Below the pieces are notes generated by a model, which was not told the DNA's origin, ran no database searches, and worked only from the letters and a program-made list of their open reading frames with translations. Below, piece after piece: positions 28,601 through 39,912 of a stretch of 64,000 bases of DNA. The stretch is from Lagopus muta. Taxonomy: Eukaryota > Chordata > Aves > Galliformes > Phasianidae. Each line of letters begins with the position of its first letter. The stretch's first letter is position 1. The DNA lies in NCBI RefSeq assembly GCF_023343835.1, contig NC_064435.1:79494134-79558133 (forward strand), written 5' to 3'. The position numbers and the translations under genes are program-made.

Positions 28601-28937
28601 GGTAGAGGTGTACCTGCCCCGATTCAAGCTTGAAGACACCTTTAACCTCAATGAGGTACTAAAAGCAATGGGAATGACCGACATCTTCACTGAATCCAAA
28701 GCTGATCTTTCTGCACTGTCATCTGGGGAATCCCTGGTGTTGTCAAACATTGTCCATAAGGCTTATGTGGAAGTCAATGAGGAGGGCACTACAGCAGCAG
28801 CTGCTACAGGAGCTACCATTGTGAGGAGATCCCTGCCCCTCATAGAGGTGTTTATGGCTGACCATCCTTTCTTATTCTTTATTAGGCACAACCCCACTAA
28901 TGCCATTCTTTTCTTTGGTAAATTCTGCTCACCTTAA
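22610..28937 (+). CDS. SERPINB12: Serpin B12, 7 coding exons, 416 aa
   Basis: Exons: 22592-22777 (18 nt 5' UTR, ATG at 22610), 24174-24287, 24632-24763, 25214-25331, 26446-26588, 28266-28436 and 28533-28937. All junctions are AG/GT and in frame. Exon sizes follow the ovalbumin plan, but exon 2 is 114 bp instead of 51. It encodes a Ser/Glu-rich CD loop, a position where mammalian SERPINB12 also has a long insert. Hallmarks are NIVFSPLSISTSLGL, GKIKELF, KPVQMM, VEVYLPRFKLEDTFNLN and ADHPFLFFIRHNPTNAILFFG. The reactive loop EEGTTAAAATGA is a canonical inhibitory hinge. Counting 17 residues gives an Arg-Arg-Ser site with P1 Arg and P1' Ser, so inhibition of trypsin-like proteases is expected, as for the human protein. 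It lacks a cleavable signal peptide, as clade B serpins do. Its place between maspin and X supports the orthology. A noncoding leader exon must exist upstream but was not located. Confidence 0.92.
23776..24069 (+). mobile_element. CR1 LINE 3' fragment in SERPINB12 intron 1
   Basis: Typical CR1 3' end: the 'attcttcacacagagggtgg' region, 'gaggcactggcacaggct', then 'cttccaacccaaacctttct' and a final tatgac. It is 5'-truncated and moderately diverged. It ends about 100 bp before SERPINB12 exon 2. Confidence 0.88.
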
Positions 28938-29925
28938 AAATCAGGGCCATCTTCGAGCATTGAGATAAAAACCTGGATGAGAAGCAGAAATACTATTTTT
29001 CCCCCTACGCCTTCTTAATCCTATGAATGATTGTAGACCAAAGTAATCACTGCAACCAATTTAGCTTAGAACCATCAATTGAACACCCTCCTGTTATGAG
29101 GCCTCCTTGAAAGGCAAATATTGATCTGAATCCAAAACAGGAGTACGTTTTCCTTTAACCTGACCGGATATCAGGAACATTTTGTTTCCTCAAGGCGTAC
29201 ATACACTCCTGTATAGCCTACAGTTCTCTAGCACAGCCATGTAATGTAGTACACTATTTGCCTGGCAAAGGTGGAATTTGTGTGCTGCTACTTGAGGAGA
29301 ACTGTTTGTAACAATTTTCAGTAACTGTCAGTAAAACTGGAGTATTTTTATTTTCTCTGGAGTTTCTGACTTCCTGCCAGGTGGGTCTAGCAGAAAGGGG
29401 CTTTGGAGATGCTTTATACTTACACATACTCTATTTGTGGCAAATCCTTTGCACAGTGGAGATCTCACTTTAATAACTCTCTTTCCAGTAGCAGCAGTCA
29501 CAAGCAAGCAGAAAATAATTATTTACAGCAAACTTATGTATTCACTGACAACTGTACAACCCCCCCATGATGTATGCTGGATCTATCCTTGTGCTATATA
29601 AAAAGTTTGTGCTAGAAGCAGCTTTGGTTTCATTTGTTTATTTAGATATAAGCCTGCATCTGCAGTACCATCTCATTCACCAACTGGAAGATGGATAGAA
29701 TAGGACATGTACCCCTTTCACAAACGATTTTTTTCCACAAATTTTGTTCTCAGTACTCAGTTTTAAGTGCTGTATTTTTTTTTATGGTAGCAACAGCAGG
29801 AACACTCAATATTATGCCTCATGAACACATCTAGTAAGAGAGTTGATTACAACAGCAATGGAGTATGTGGGAAGGCAAGATTTTGACCCTCTTTTTACAG
29901 GACTTCTTGGCATTCGTTTTTGAAA

Positions 29926-29931
29926 AATAAA
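29926..29931 (+). terminator. SERPINB12: Candidate poly(A) signal of SERPINB12
   Basis: AATAAA about 1.0 kb after the stop codon, directly before a CR1 fragment. It is the only good hexamer I found in this 3' region. Confidence 0.5.
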
Positions 29932-29943
29932 CCCACCCTTAAA

Positions 29944-30135
29944 GAATCACAGCATGGTTGATGTTGCAAGGGACCTCAGGAGGACATTTTGCCTAACTCA
30001 CCTGCTCAGGTAGAGTTACTTACAGCACATTACCCAGGATCACATCCAGAGGACTTTTAAGAATCTCCAAGCACGGAGACTTCACAACCTCTCTGGACAG
30101 CCTTTTCTAAGTTCCCACAATTTTGAACAACACCA
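29944..30135 (-). mobile_element. CR1 LINE 3' fragment, diverged
   Basis: The + strand reads as the reverse complement of a CR1 3' end: 'agaatcacagcatgg', then a degraded 'ggacctcaggaggacat' and 'ccaagcacggagacttcaca'. It is old and short. Confidence 0.7.
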
Positions 30136-31411
30136 AAGAGAATTTTGTATTCATAATGTCTGCAGGAATGGGATGTGAAAGCATTTCTTTCTAAAGATTA
30201 ATTACTTACATAGTGGAGAAATCTGTTTTCTTCCTTGAGTTCTGCTTTCCAGTGAAGCTTAACGATCTGAGATGTATTTATACAGGTACACATGTCTCTC
30301 CAATCCTGAGGAATGAAAAAAAAGTTTTGAGAAGGGCAATGTAAGCAATAGAAATCAGTCAAACATTATATGGAAAAATGTTTTTGTCTGTGAGACAATC
30401 AGAGAAGAACAGAATTAGCAGCTGACTGATAGACATAACTGTTAAGCTGCTGGTTTAACATGAGCAACGCTTCTTCATGGAGTTCTATGTGAGGTTTAAC
30501 TAACATTTGCAACTTGTGCTTTGTGACCTACAGAAAGACAAGTATACATTAGCCATTAGTCATATAATTGAGTGTAAAGCTCCATAAAGTAATTAGTAAT
30601 TAGCACAGTTTATGTACCAAAAGTTACCTGGGGATATCTTTGGATAAGAAAGTCTAGGTATGATGTTCAAGTAAGAACAGGCAGGAGTAGGACAACAATA
30701 TTCAAACAACTTGCTCTTACTGTCTGATCTGAAGGCACCATACAACATAAGCAGTACTTCACCAAATTGTGACCATGTTTCCATTCTGAAGGCTGACAGC
30801 ACAGACTGCCTACTAAGCTATGTTTTCATTACCTCCAGGTGTCATTAGTTGGTATTTACATATCCTGGGGAAGTTCTGAGCACCACAACTTCAAACATCA
30901 ATCCTACTTCTGCAACAACAGGATTAGAGATTTCTGTGATGGAGAGTTGAATAATGCAATGTATTGCTCCAGTTGTTGGAGGAGATGGTTCATGATATAT
31001 CTAGAGTGAAATTAAGACACAAAGACAAACGTTGTTCAGCTAGTTTATTACAAATTCTAAGCAGTTAAGGAATGTGGGAAAGATGGCAAAGTTAGCAACA
31101 ATAAAGGTAGGAATTCTAACAAACTGGCTATAGAGGAGAAATAGTAACCACTATGGATCTAGCAGTGCACCTCATTGGCCTGCAGGTCAGTCAGAGACAT
31201 CTCACTGATCTGCACAGCAGCAGTTCAATGGAGAATTTTCTGTGTTCTACCACTGAACTCCTCAGGTTTTATCCTCTTCATTCTGCTCTCATGCACCTCC
31301 AGTTGCTCAGAACCAATGGCACATTCACCTCCTCCAGGTGAGCAGCTGTTGATTGTGTAGCAATCACACACCTGCCACCTGGCAGGCTGTTGGGCATATG
31401 TACTGACTTAA
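30136..31411. other. Intergenic, no feature recognised
   Basis: AT-rich sequence between two CR1 remnants. I see no coding exon, RNA gene or clear repeat on either strand. Confidence 0.45.
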
Positions 31412-32405
31412 TGGAAGGGAACTTTCAAGGACATCTAGTCCACCTCCCTTCCACTGAACAGGTACCTACAGTTAGATCAAGTTATTCAGAGCCCCATTCA
31501 GCCTCCTCAGTGTCTCAGGGGAAAGGGCTTCTACCACATCTCAGAGCAGCATGTTCCAGTGCCTCACAATCCTGACTGTAAAGGAGTTTTTCTTTATATC
31601 CAAGCCAATTCTTGGAAAATCCAAGCAAAATATCCATTCTTTTAGTTTGAAGTTATTTCCTCTTGCTCCATTATAACAGACCTTACTAAAGAATCCATCT
31701 CCTTCCTTCTGGGAGTTCCCTTTGGATACTGAAAGGCCCTTCTCTGCTCACCAGACTAAGCAGCATCAGCTCTCAGCCCATCCTCATAAAATAAGCATTT
31801 GTACAATCAACAAATACACAATTAGCAGAGTGGCATGGCTAGGTTAATATTTTACAGATCATATAACTTGAAGGATCATCACAATGGAAAGAGATAACTG
31901 AAAGTAAATGAAAATGCTCACCTATCTCCTAGGCTTGCAAAAACACTCCAAAGGGAGGAATTTCCAGAAAGAACCATTCCTTGCTGGCAGTCAGCCTTAA
32001 ATGGGGTCTAAGAGAGGTGCAAGGCTCTACCCCTTCTGGTCACACAGCTGAATTGCCTTCACCTGTGCTCCTGCAGCTGACTCAGTGCTTGCTTCAGGTG
32101 ATCAATCAGTGGTTCAAGCTGTGATTCAACAGTTCCCATACCGCCTTCCATCCCTTGAATTATTTTTGTGGCCCTCTGCTGGACTCGCTCCAACAGGTCC
32201 ACATCTCCTCAGTATTGAGGACTCCACATCTAAATGCAGTACTGCAGGTGAGGCCTCACCAGCATAGAGCAAAGGGCAGGATTACCTGCCTTGCCGTGCT
32301 GCTTTTGAGGCAGCCCGGGATATGGATGGCTTTCTGGGCTGCTGGAGCACGCTACTGACTCATGTCTGGATGCCATCTGACAGTACCCCTAAATCCTTTC
32401 TCGTG
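31412..32405 (-). mobile_element. CR1 LINE fragment split by a ~340-bp insert
   Basis: 31412-31795 and 32137-32405 are consecutive parts of one minus-strand CR1. The first ends at the 'cagctctcagcccatcctca' position. The second resumes at a diverged form of the next CR1 segment, followed by 'tttgtggccctctgctggac'. The intervening sequence (about 31796-32136) is not CR1 and is treated as a later insertion of unknown kind. Confidence 0.75.
31796..32136. other. Unidentified insertion within a CR1
   Basis: About 340 bp that interrupt a CR1 copy at one point. I see no ORF, no poly(A) tail and no convincing terminal inverted repeats or target-site duplication. A solo terminal repeat of an old retroelement is one possibility but is not shown. 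Confidence 0.45.
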
Positions 32406-35262
32406 ATAAAGTACACTCATTTTCAAATAGCATTATAATCACTTCTAGAGGGCATTACATCACTGTATTCAGAGGGTTTCTGAAAAACAGACTCAGAAAT
32501 CAGATATTCTAACTGTATTTTTCCACGTATACGTATCGGAGAACTTGTGAAAAACATGTTTAATATACAGAACTACAGATAAATTCAGAAAGGAGAAGCA
32601 ACGCTCAAAGTAAGGATGTGGCAATCCTAAATAGGATGTAAGCTGGCTTGAAGCATATACCTCCAAAAAGCCATCTGAAAGAAAATTTCTCATTTACCAT
32701 GCAGGTGCAAGTTTCCAAATTCTGCAGGTATTTTATTTTCTCCTTTTCAAATTCCCTTGCAGACGGCATTTTGCTTTGCTTGCTCTGAACTGTGTTGATG
32801 TGAGCAGTGAGGTGCTTTTCCCAAGCTAAAATGCAAGAATAAGATTGAAGCACAGGCCTCTGCAGAACATCTAGTGAATGCATTCAAAGCACACCAAGCA
32901 CAAGCTCTTCAAATACTGCTCCCTGAAAGTGCCATCAGAGCAGACTTCGTGCTTTTAAGTGGGAGTGGTACATAACTTCTGTAGTGGAGAAATCATGTGG
33001 CTCAGGGGGTGAAAGGCCTATCTTCAGTGAATTCCATATTCTTATTGCAACAAGAATATGATGAGCCTGCATCTTCCAGTACTGTCAGACTCTAGGTTTT
33101 AGTATAAGATCAGTGGAAAAAAATATATACAAATATAACCCTTGCTTCTGAAGCTCTGCCCTAATTGGGATAATTGCAAATTAATGAAAAAAATGGGAAA
33201 TTCAAAGACTGATGATAACTCAGCAGTTAAACAACTAGTACACCTAGTAGGTGAGTTCTGGCTTCCAGTCTCTGCTGCTAGGATTATTCTTGTTTTAATG
33301 TTTAAGAGAAAACAAGTATTCAGATGTGGGTGAATATCCTGGCAATAATGACAGAGAACTATTCTGCTCTATAGCTTTCTGATAGCATGAATCTTGCCTT
33401 AATTCCCTAGTCTTCTCTTAGTAGCATGTCCCCCAACTCCTGTTGTCTAAATTAAGCAATCACTGTGTGACATCTACATCAGAACTTAGCTCCATTACAC
33501 TCAATGTAATCAGTTGCTGGTCTTCTGTGGAAAATGTACTACTGTGCCCTGAGCAGTGCTGAGCACAGCACCTGTTTGCCTAAAATTAACACAGAACTCA
33601 GAACACAACCAGCCTCAAGACACTCAGCAGAAGGAATGTTATAAAAAAAGCAGGTTCTGCTCCTGAAGGAAGCATAATAGCTTCCAGAGCTGGAAGACAA
33701 GAAGATGTGCATTGGTAGTGCGTGGTGCTCATTTCCTTGTTCATGAATGATGAGGAATGGGAATGATTCTGGAAGACACACCCAGAGGCCTCTGTTGTAT
33801 ACCCCATGCCTCCAGCCTGGGCAACTCTTCCTTGCTGTCTTTTTGACTTGTTTTATGCAAGCCATCCATCCAGAGGTGCAGAGTGAAAATGACCATGGAG
33901 TTCAAGAACAGCCTCATCAGCCCCGTACACATTTCAAACCCAGGGCAAAACATCAGAGCCTCAGGCTCAGTGCACAGCTCTTCTGAAAACTGCGATGAAG
34001 AGCTAGGGGTTCGAGGAAAAATGTGCTGTAATTATCAGTGCAGCTGCATCATCTGTTCTAGGAGCATCGAGGCTTCCTGAAGAAAACAATATCAGAACAG
34101 ACACAAATTATTCAGTGGGAGGCAGAAGTGCCCCTCTGAATGCTCTGAGTCAAATGCTTATTTTGTGAATTTTTCTGTTTCCCTCTTCCTGTTATGCTTC
34201 CTGCAGATACTTGGCACATCCTAGACATGATTCAGCAGTGTATGCTCATGAGATGCAGCCACATCTACAGAGTGCCTCCTCCTTGAGAGGAAAAAAATAT
34301 TTGTTTTAGAGGGTAAAACCAGAATAGCTAGGATAGTACCTCCTCCTCTGTTGTGGGACAAGAGAAGCTAGGCTCCTGGTAACCTATCTGTCAGCCCTTC
34401 ATTTCTCTATGCATGCCCTCTCCTCAGAAAAACCTGTGAAGGGAACTTGACTCTGCGGCAGTGGTTTCCACTTAAGTCAGAGCAGAACATGACCCTCCAT
34501 CAGCAAAGAAGCAGTCAGAGCCAGCTCAGCCCAGCAGAAGACAGCTTGTTCAGCCCTCATTCTCCTTGGGGTAGCATCAGGACTAATAGGAGATCTGGAA
34601 CGGGAGCAGAACACATTGTAGTGATGCACGAAGGCTGTGAGACCTCATGGGAATGGCCTCCACATTTCATGCTTGCAGAAATACCAGGATGGAGGAAGCC
34701 AAATTTTCTGCTCCAGTGAATGACCTTACCCAACAGCAGGAAGGGGTTTGGTAATTCCTTTCTCTTAGAAGGCAAAATGAGATAAATGGCCAGGCAGATA
34801 TCTTAGAACTGCGGACAGGATATGAAATTACCACCTCCACCTCAGGAGGCAGTGGGAGGCCTTCCCACATTATAGTTTGGCTAAGACTTCAAAATGCAAT
34901 TTGCTGGTCTCTCTGTTGCTTGTTTTTATACATTGTACTTCATATTTTATGCAATATGCAAAGGGAAAATGTTTTTACATAATCTACTTCAAGTATGTTG
35001 GAAAGTCATATTCTTCATAAAGAATGAAACAAAAGAGGCAGGCAGCAGCTACAAGGCTCAAAGTTTACCTTCCCAAACATACTCGTGGGACACCTGAAGC
35101 ATCCATGAAGCTCCTGGGCAACCTTGATGCCTTCTCTATGAGTTCTTTCGTCTGATCACACAGATTTACACTGCATTTACATTGCAGGTGCTTCATCTTC
35201 ATGAGGCACTTGGCACAGGCAGTCCAGGAACTGAGAGCTCCACTGGGAAGATGAGATGATAC
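32406..35262. other. Intergenic, no feature recognised
   Basis: No serpin exon, RNA gene or recognised transposon. The open frames of up to about 108 codons in both directions look like chance. Confidence 0.4.
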
Positions 35263-35520
35263 CTAAAAAATAGAACAGTTGGGAGGGATGTTCAGAAATC
35301 ACTTCGTCCAACTGCCTGACAGCTTCAAGGCTAACCAAAACTTAAAACATATTAATGGGGGCACTGACAGACACGGGACATCAATCACCTCTGTAGGAAG
35401 CCTGTTCCAGTGTTTGACCACTCTCACAGTAAAGAATTTTTTTCTAATGTCTAGTCTAAAAGTGTGTGATAACATGGAACTGCAGCATGAAGCAAAGCTA
35501 AATGGCAGCCCTTGCCATGG
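35263..35520 (-). mobile_element. CR1 LINE 3' fragment
   Basis: The + strand shows the reverse complement of a CR1 end: 'tagaacagttgggagggatg', 'aggaagcctgttccagtg' and 'cactctcacagtaaagaa'. The minus strand encodes a degraded FRLDIRKKFFTVRVVKHWNRLP. That matches the [22 protein letters not shown] end of the intact CR1 frame elsewhere in the window. Confidence 0.85.
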
Positions 35521-37317
35521 CTCATATGGTCCAATGCCTCTGAAAGGGGCGATCATTCTTCCCTTGTCTCCTTCCCTTTGTGTTGCTCTGTTCTTTTTTC
35601 CCTTACATTGACACTATTACTTGGTAATGAGAAATTAACTGGGACATAAATGAAGAGAAAAAAATCTGGTAAATATACTGATGACTAGTCTCATAAACTA
35701 CCTTCCAGATGTGGATAAGTGGTTTAAAGGCACAGCAAAGAGGTTGCAGAAAAGAAAGGACCACATCTAATTTAGTTGCAACCAACATCCAGCATTCAGA
35801 GACTCATGAGAAATACCTTTTAATTTATTGATTTATATTTTTTTAAGAAAAAAAATCCTTTGATGACTCACCCTGCTTTTTCTATTACTCTCAGTTGGGA
35901 AGAAAGTAACCGCTGGGTACACACATACATACTGCTATTTCAGAACTGCAGACTTGAAGAACTTTCCCAAGTGCTGAGATATGCAGGAAAAAAACTGTAA
36001 ATTACAGTGCGAGGCATTTAATTTTGATTGCTAAATAAAGAAGACTCATGACAGTCTATGACTATGACTTGCAGGGCTGCAATTTCAGATGAAATACAGC
36101 CTGAATTAGGAGAGTTACTGCCAGAGGCAAAGTTAGCACATCAATTAGTTGGTAGAAGAAGGCAACACCAAACACAGGCTGTGAATCGTTCTGATGAGCA
36201 GAGTATGTAAAAAATAGCCATGTGTGTTTTTCAGTGAATACCACTGTATATGTCTGGTTTGAGTCAAATATGTATTAGAACAAAACAAACAGTGAAATAA
36301 ATAGTGCTAGCATACATTAGCTTGTATAATCAGACTTATCCATTTTTCAGATAAATCTTCAAAGAAAGCAAAATTTATAGTATGTATGATAAGGACAAGA
36401 ACTGTAAAATATCATCTTGAAGAATGCCAGTCTGATAACAGGAAAAGGAATTCAGCATGTGAATGAAGGAGCAAGTGTGACTGAAACAAATGTCACTCAG
36501 CTTACTGCAGCAGAAGCAATCACTTATGATCTCAGATTTTTTAAACTTGCTTCAGAGATATCTAGGTAATCTCAAAAACAGGAATAAAATACAAACACAA
36601 AGAAAAATTCTATTTTCTCTTCACGTAATCTTTTTTTTTCTAGCTGCATTCTTAGTTAAAAACAACAACCAAGAGTTTAAACAATGTTTAAATGTTTACT
36701 GCTGGCTTTATAACATCAAACTGAGTTGTTGCAGGAGATGACCAGCTATCAAGGTGCGTAACAGACTTCTAGATGTGCTTGGCCTCTTCTTACCCCAGGT
36801 TGCTGTGCAAACACAATACACATTGCCATACATCTACTATGAGCTCTAAAGGGCAGCTTAGACATAAATTCTACTCTGGGCCAGACACACTGACTATCTG
36901 AGTGGTTTATAACAAGGTGCTGGTTGACTTCAAAGTGGTTCCAAGTCAACCACTGCCAACTGCCTAAGACTGTATGCGCAACAGAGCTGATCATCTCCAG
37001 CACAACCAATAACATGAGAGCAAAAAGCATCCGAAATTCTGTAAATTAGGCTGTTCTGGCCACACCTTGGTTCATTAAAGGACTTTGAGAGATGCCAGAA
37101 TAGCTCAATGTGATGCAGATGAACAAGCTATGGCATGAATGGGTCCAAGGCATAAGAAAACATCACCCTCAAGCACTACACAGGAGCTGCTGAGCAAGCA
37201 CAGGAAATGAAATGTGAAAGTCTGAACAGATAAATGTTGGAAAGAGCTGCATTTCTACTGCTTACTGTGTCCTTGATTATGCCAACAGCAAGGAGGAATG
37301 GCAAACCCCATGAATTG
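35521..37317. other. Intergenic, no feature recognised
   Basis: AT-rich sequence between a CR1 remnant and the start of the region upstream of X that has a counterpart upstream of Y. No supported feature. Confidence 0.4.
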
Positions 37318-37397
37318 GTTTAGGAACAGCTTCACAATGGACTTCCTGACAGAGGAAAAGGGCAGCAGAGTCCTTGCTGACCTCTTTCTGGGACAAA
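37318..37397 (+). repeat. X-flank copy of block A (paired with 51443-51520)
   Basis: Upstream of X this segment runs from 'gtttaggaacagc' to 'gctgacctctttctgggaca'. It aligns with a segment upstream of Y ending 'agctgacctctttcttggga'. Both lie in the same order relative to block B and to the respective TATA boxes, as expected if the ancestral duplication carried more than 2 kb of 5' flank. Confidence 0.55.
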
Positions 37398-38371
37398 CAC
37401 AGATCTGGAACAGAGTTTAACCAGTTTGTCTTGCTTGCATTCATGACTCTTGAATTTCAAGAGGTGCCTCTGATTTCCCCTGGCCTAACACCCTATCTAA
37501 AATTACAAAACCACATTTTGTGTGCTGAGGACTGTGCAAAACTGTTGTGGTGATTGTGCTATTGCAGAGGTAGAGTACACAAAGAAGGCAAACATACTGA
37601 ATGAGAGAACATATCAAAAACACCTTCATGTCATCTTCTAGAGGAGACAGTAAAGCAAAATGTTTATTGAGAAAATCTTGGATGTTAGTCCAAGAGATGA
37701 AAACACTATTCGTACGTGCAGGGCTGGCTGTGTTTTACAGGTGCATGCTCCATAGACGCCCACAGAGGACAAGGACATTGAAACCAAGCATAAAAAGGAC
37801 TGTGGCTACCCAGGAAAGTTCTTCAAGGAAGCCTTGAAGGCATGTTTGAGTACCCACGTGACTTGTAGCTGAGACCCTGATGTAAACATGTGAAAATGGG
37901 AGCGTAAGAGAAGACACTACACACTGTAACAAAACTTAAGCTCTCAGGCAGGAAAAGTTTGACAAGATAAAGTAAAAGCTATTGAAAAAGGAACATTAAA
38001 CAAGATAGGAGGAAAGCTGCTTACTATCTGTAGATTTTCCTACCCCTCACGTAACTATTGTAACATCGACAGATAAAAAAATACTCATTCTGAGCGTAGA
38101 AACTGAAAGCCACTCCAGTTATCATGGTCTGCACATGCATACACGGCTAAATTTCAGCAACACAAAACACGCTGCTTGGGATAAAGGAGCACCCTTTCAC
38201 CTTTACCAGTGGGTACCACAACCACTGCGTATTGTCTGCCTTAATGTACAAAAATTTGGGATTTTATTATTCATTCCCTTGGCCTTTACAGAAGCCGGAT
38301 TTTCTTCTTTAGTGCTCATCAAGGGTATTATTCAACAAAGAGTAATAGCTTTTTAGAATTGTGTTATATTT

Positions 38372-38411
38372 GATATTGTGCATTATGATTGTCTAACAGA
38401 CCATGAATGTT
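38372..38411 (+). repeat. X-flank copy of block B (paired with 52917-52956)
   Basis: A 40-bp segment ending 'cagaccatgaatgtt' that matches the Y-flank copy at about 33 of 40 positions without gaps (hand count). It is colinear with block A. Confidence 0.65.
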
Positions 38412-39777
38412 CCTTCAGACAGATTTGGTAGTTTATTTACCTGTCATAGTAAAATAGGAGGTACAGAAGATCTATGGGAATAGCTTGTGCATGTACAATG
38501 GGCCTTGTTGCCATGACCTATGAAGAATGAAAATCAAAACCTGACCACCAACCATCCCTTGAATTCCACTAGGCTGTTCAGCATTCACTTCTGAATATCT
38601 GAATACTCTGGGCTCTGCCTTCACAAGGCAACAAACACTTTCAGACTGTTCCCCAAATCTCTTCCTCTTCCCCATCCACACTGAGTTCTCTAATTCACCC
38701 AACACCTCTGCTCTGAAGTTTCAACAAAATGTGCATTCTCCTCTCACATGTATGCAGCACAGCCTTTGGCTTACATCAGATATAGTCTGACTTTCATTGA
38801 AAAGCTTTGATCTTGTCTAGGTGCAGAAACAGATGGAGCTGAGCTTTTAACAAGTACTAACTATAAGCTTCTCCAGTCCTCAAACTCTTTTGGCAGACCA
38901 AAACATTTTTCAGTATGATTTTATTCTTTAAAAAAACTCTTAAAGCTTTGCTTTTATTACATGGAAAGCAATGTATTACAAAATCCTCTGAATAGAATGA
39001 CCATCCTGCAGCTGGCTCTGCTTGGAACTGCATTATTTTCTCTACATTCACGAGAAGCATCCTTATGTTTCTCTGCACACTGTAGTGAGAGATCACATAC
39101 ATATCACACTTTTCCCTTCATCCATCTTGGGAGCAGTGCTACAGTAAATTCTGTAATTACAGTGCCCCAGAGACGAGAAGAAACTAAACAGCTGGAAAGG
39201 AGATACAGTCTTAAAAAGAAGAATGGTTTCCAGGGATTGATGGACTTTCTTGCACTCCTTGGTAATATGGGACTACTCTTGACTCAGCTTTAGCAGTGGG
39301 TGCTCATTAAATGGTGAATGGTGATGGGTCTTCTTGTTCTCCAATCACGTCTAATTTTCTCGTAATATTTTGGGATCCTTAGATTCATCTGACTGGGAGA
39401 ATCCCTTGATCTGATATATATATATATTTTTTTAATCTGATTTTAGAGCTAAGTTTATTTGAAGCATATTATGTTTATTCTTTTTTTTTTAGAGTATTTT
39501 TTTTAATTTTCATGTGTGTGTATTCATTATTCGTTTGGCTCTAACTATCGATATGGCTCAATCAAATTAAAGTTTAAATTCTGAAGAGCACATGTAGAGA
39601 CATGTTAGACTTGAACTTGGTACATTGATACAAGAAAAGCCTGAATAATTACATTCTTCTATGAGGTTTTACTTCACAAAATAAAATTTGGCTTTCTCCA
39701 AAGAGAGTACCAGTCTAATGTTGGCCTACTCAGTGGTTTCAAGCACAATGAATCAAAAGGCAATGACAAGGGTAGTA

Positions 39778-39802
39778 ACTCAAAGGATGACTCTTAGAAG
39801 GC
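39778..39802 (+). promoter_or_regulatory. OVALX: COUP-TF-like element of the X promoter
   Basis: TCAAAGGATGACTCTTAGAAGG lies about 70-85 bp before the inferred cap site. From memory, the chicken ovalbumin COUP-TF element at about -85 to -73 contains TCAAAGGTCAAACTTCTGAAGG. Both halves of that sequence and the trailing AGAAGG/TGAAGG are recognisable at the same distance. Function is inferred, and the second half-site is altered. Confidence 0.5.
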
Positions 39803-39831
39803 TAACAGGGGGAGTGTCCGAAAGGGTACTG

Positions 39832-39838
39832 TATATAT
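39832..39838 (+). promoter_or_regulatory. OVALX: TATA box of OVALX
   Basis: TATATAT 37 bp before the CAACTGG of the leader. The same arrangement occurs in Y (TATATTT 36 bp before CAGCTGA). The segments between box and cap align with Y and with remembered ovalbumin sequence. Confidence 0.75.
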
Positions 39839-39863
39839 CACCAAGGACTCAGAGAATCTGTTT

Positions 39864-39912
39864 AGGTTCAACTGGCAAGCTGGATTATTACACGCCTCTT
39901 TGATGTTTTTCT
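39864..39912 (+). other. OVALX: Leader exon of OVALX
   Basis: About 49 nt, ending at a GTAAGT donor (39913). Its CAACTGGCAAGCTGG parallels CAGCTGAGAAGCTGT in the Y leader. Joined to exon 1 at 41628, it opens an ATG at 39903 in frame with the serpin start and encodes MFFYNTNFR before MGSIS. This matches the N-terminus MFFYNTDFRMGSIS that I remember for chicken OVALX, which supports the splice. The cap site is placed by alignment with ovalbumin and may be off by a few bases. Confidence 0.75.
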
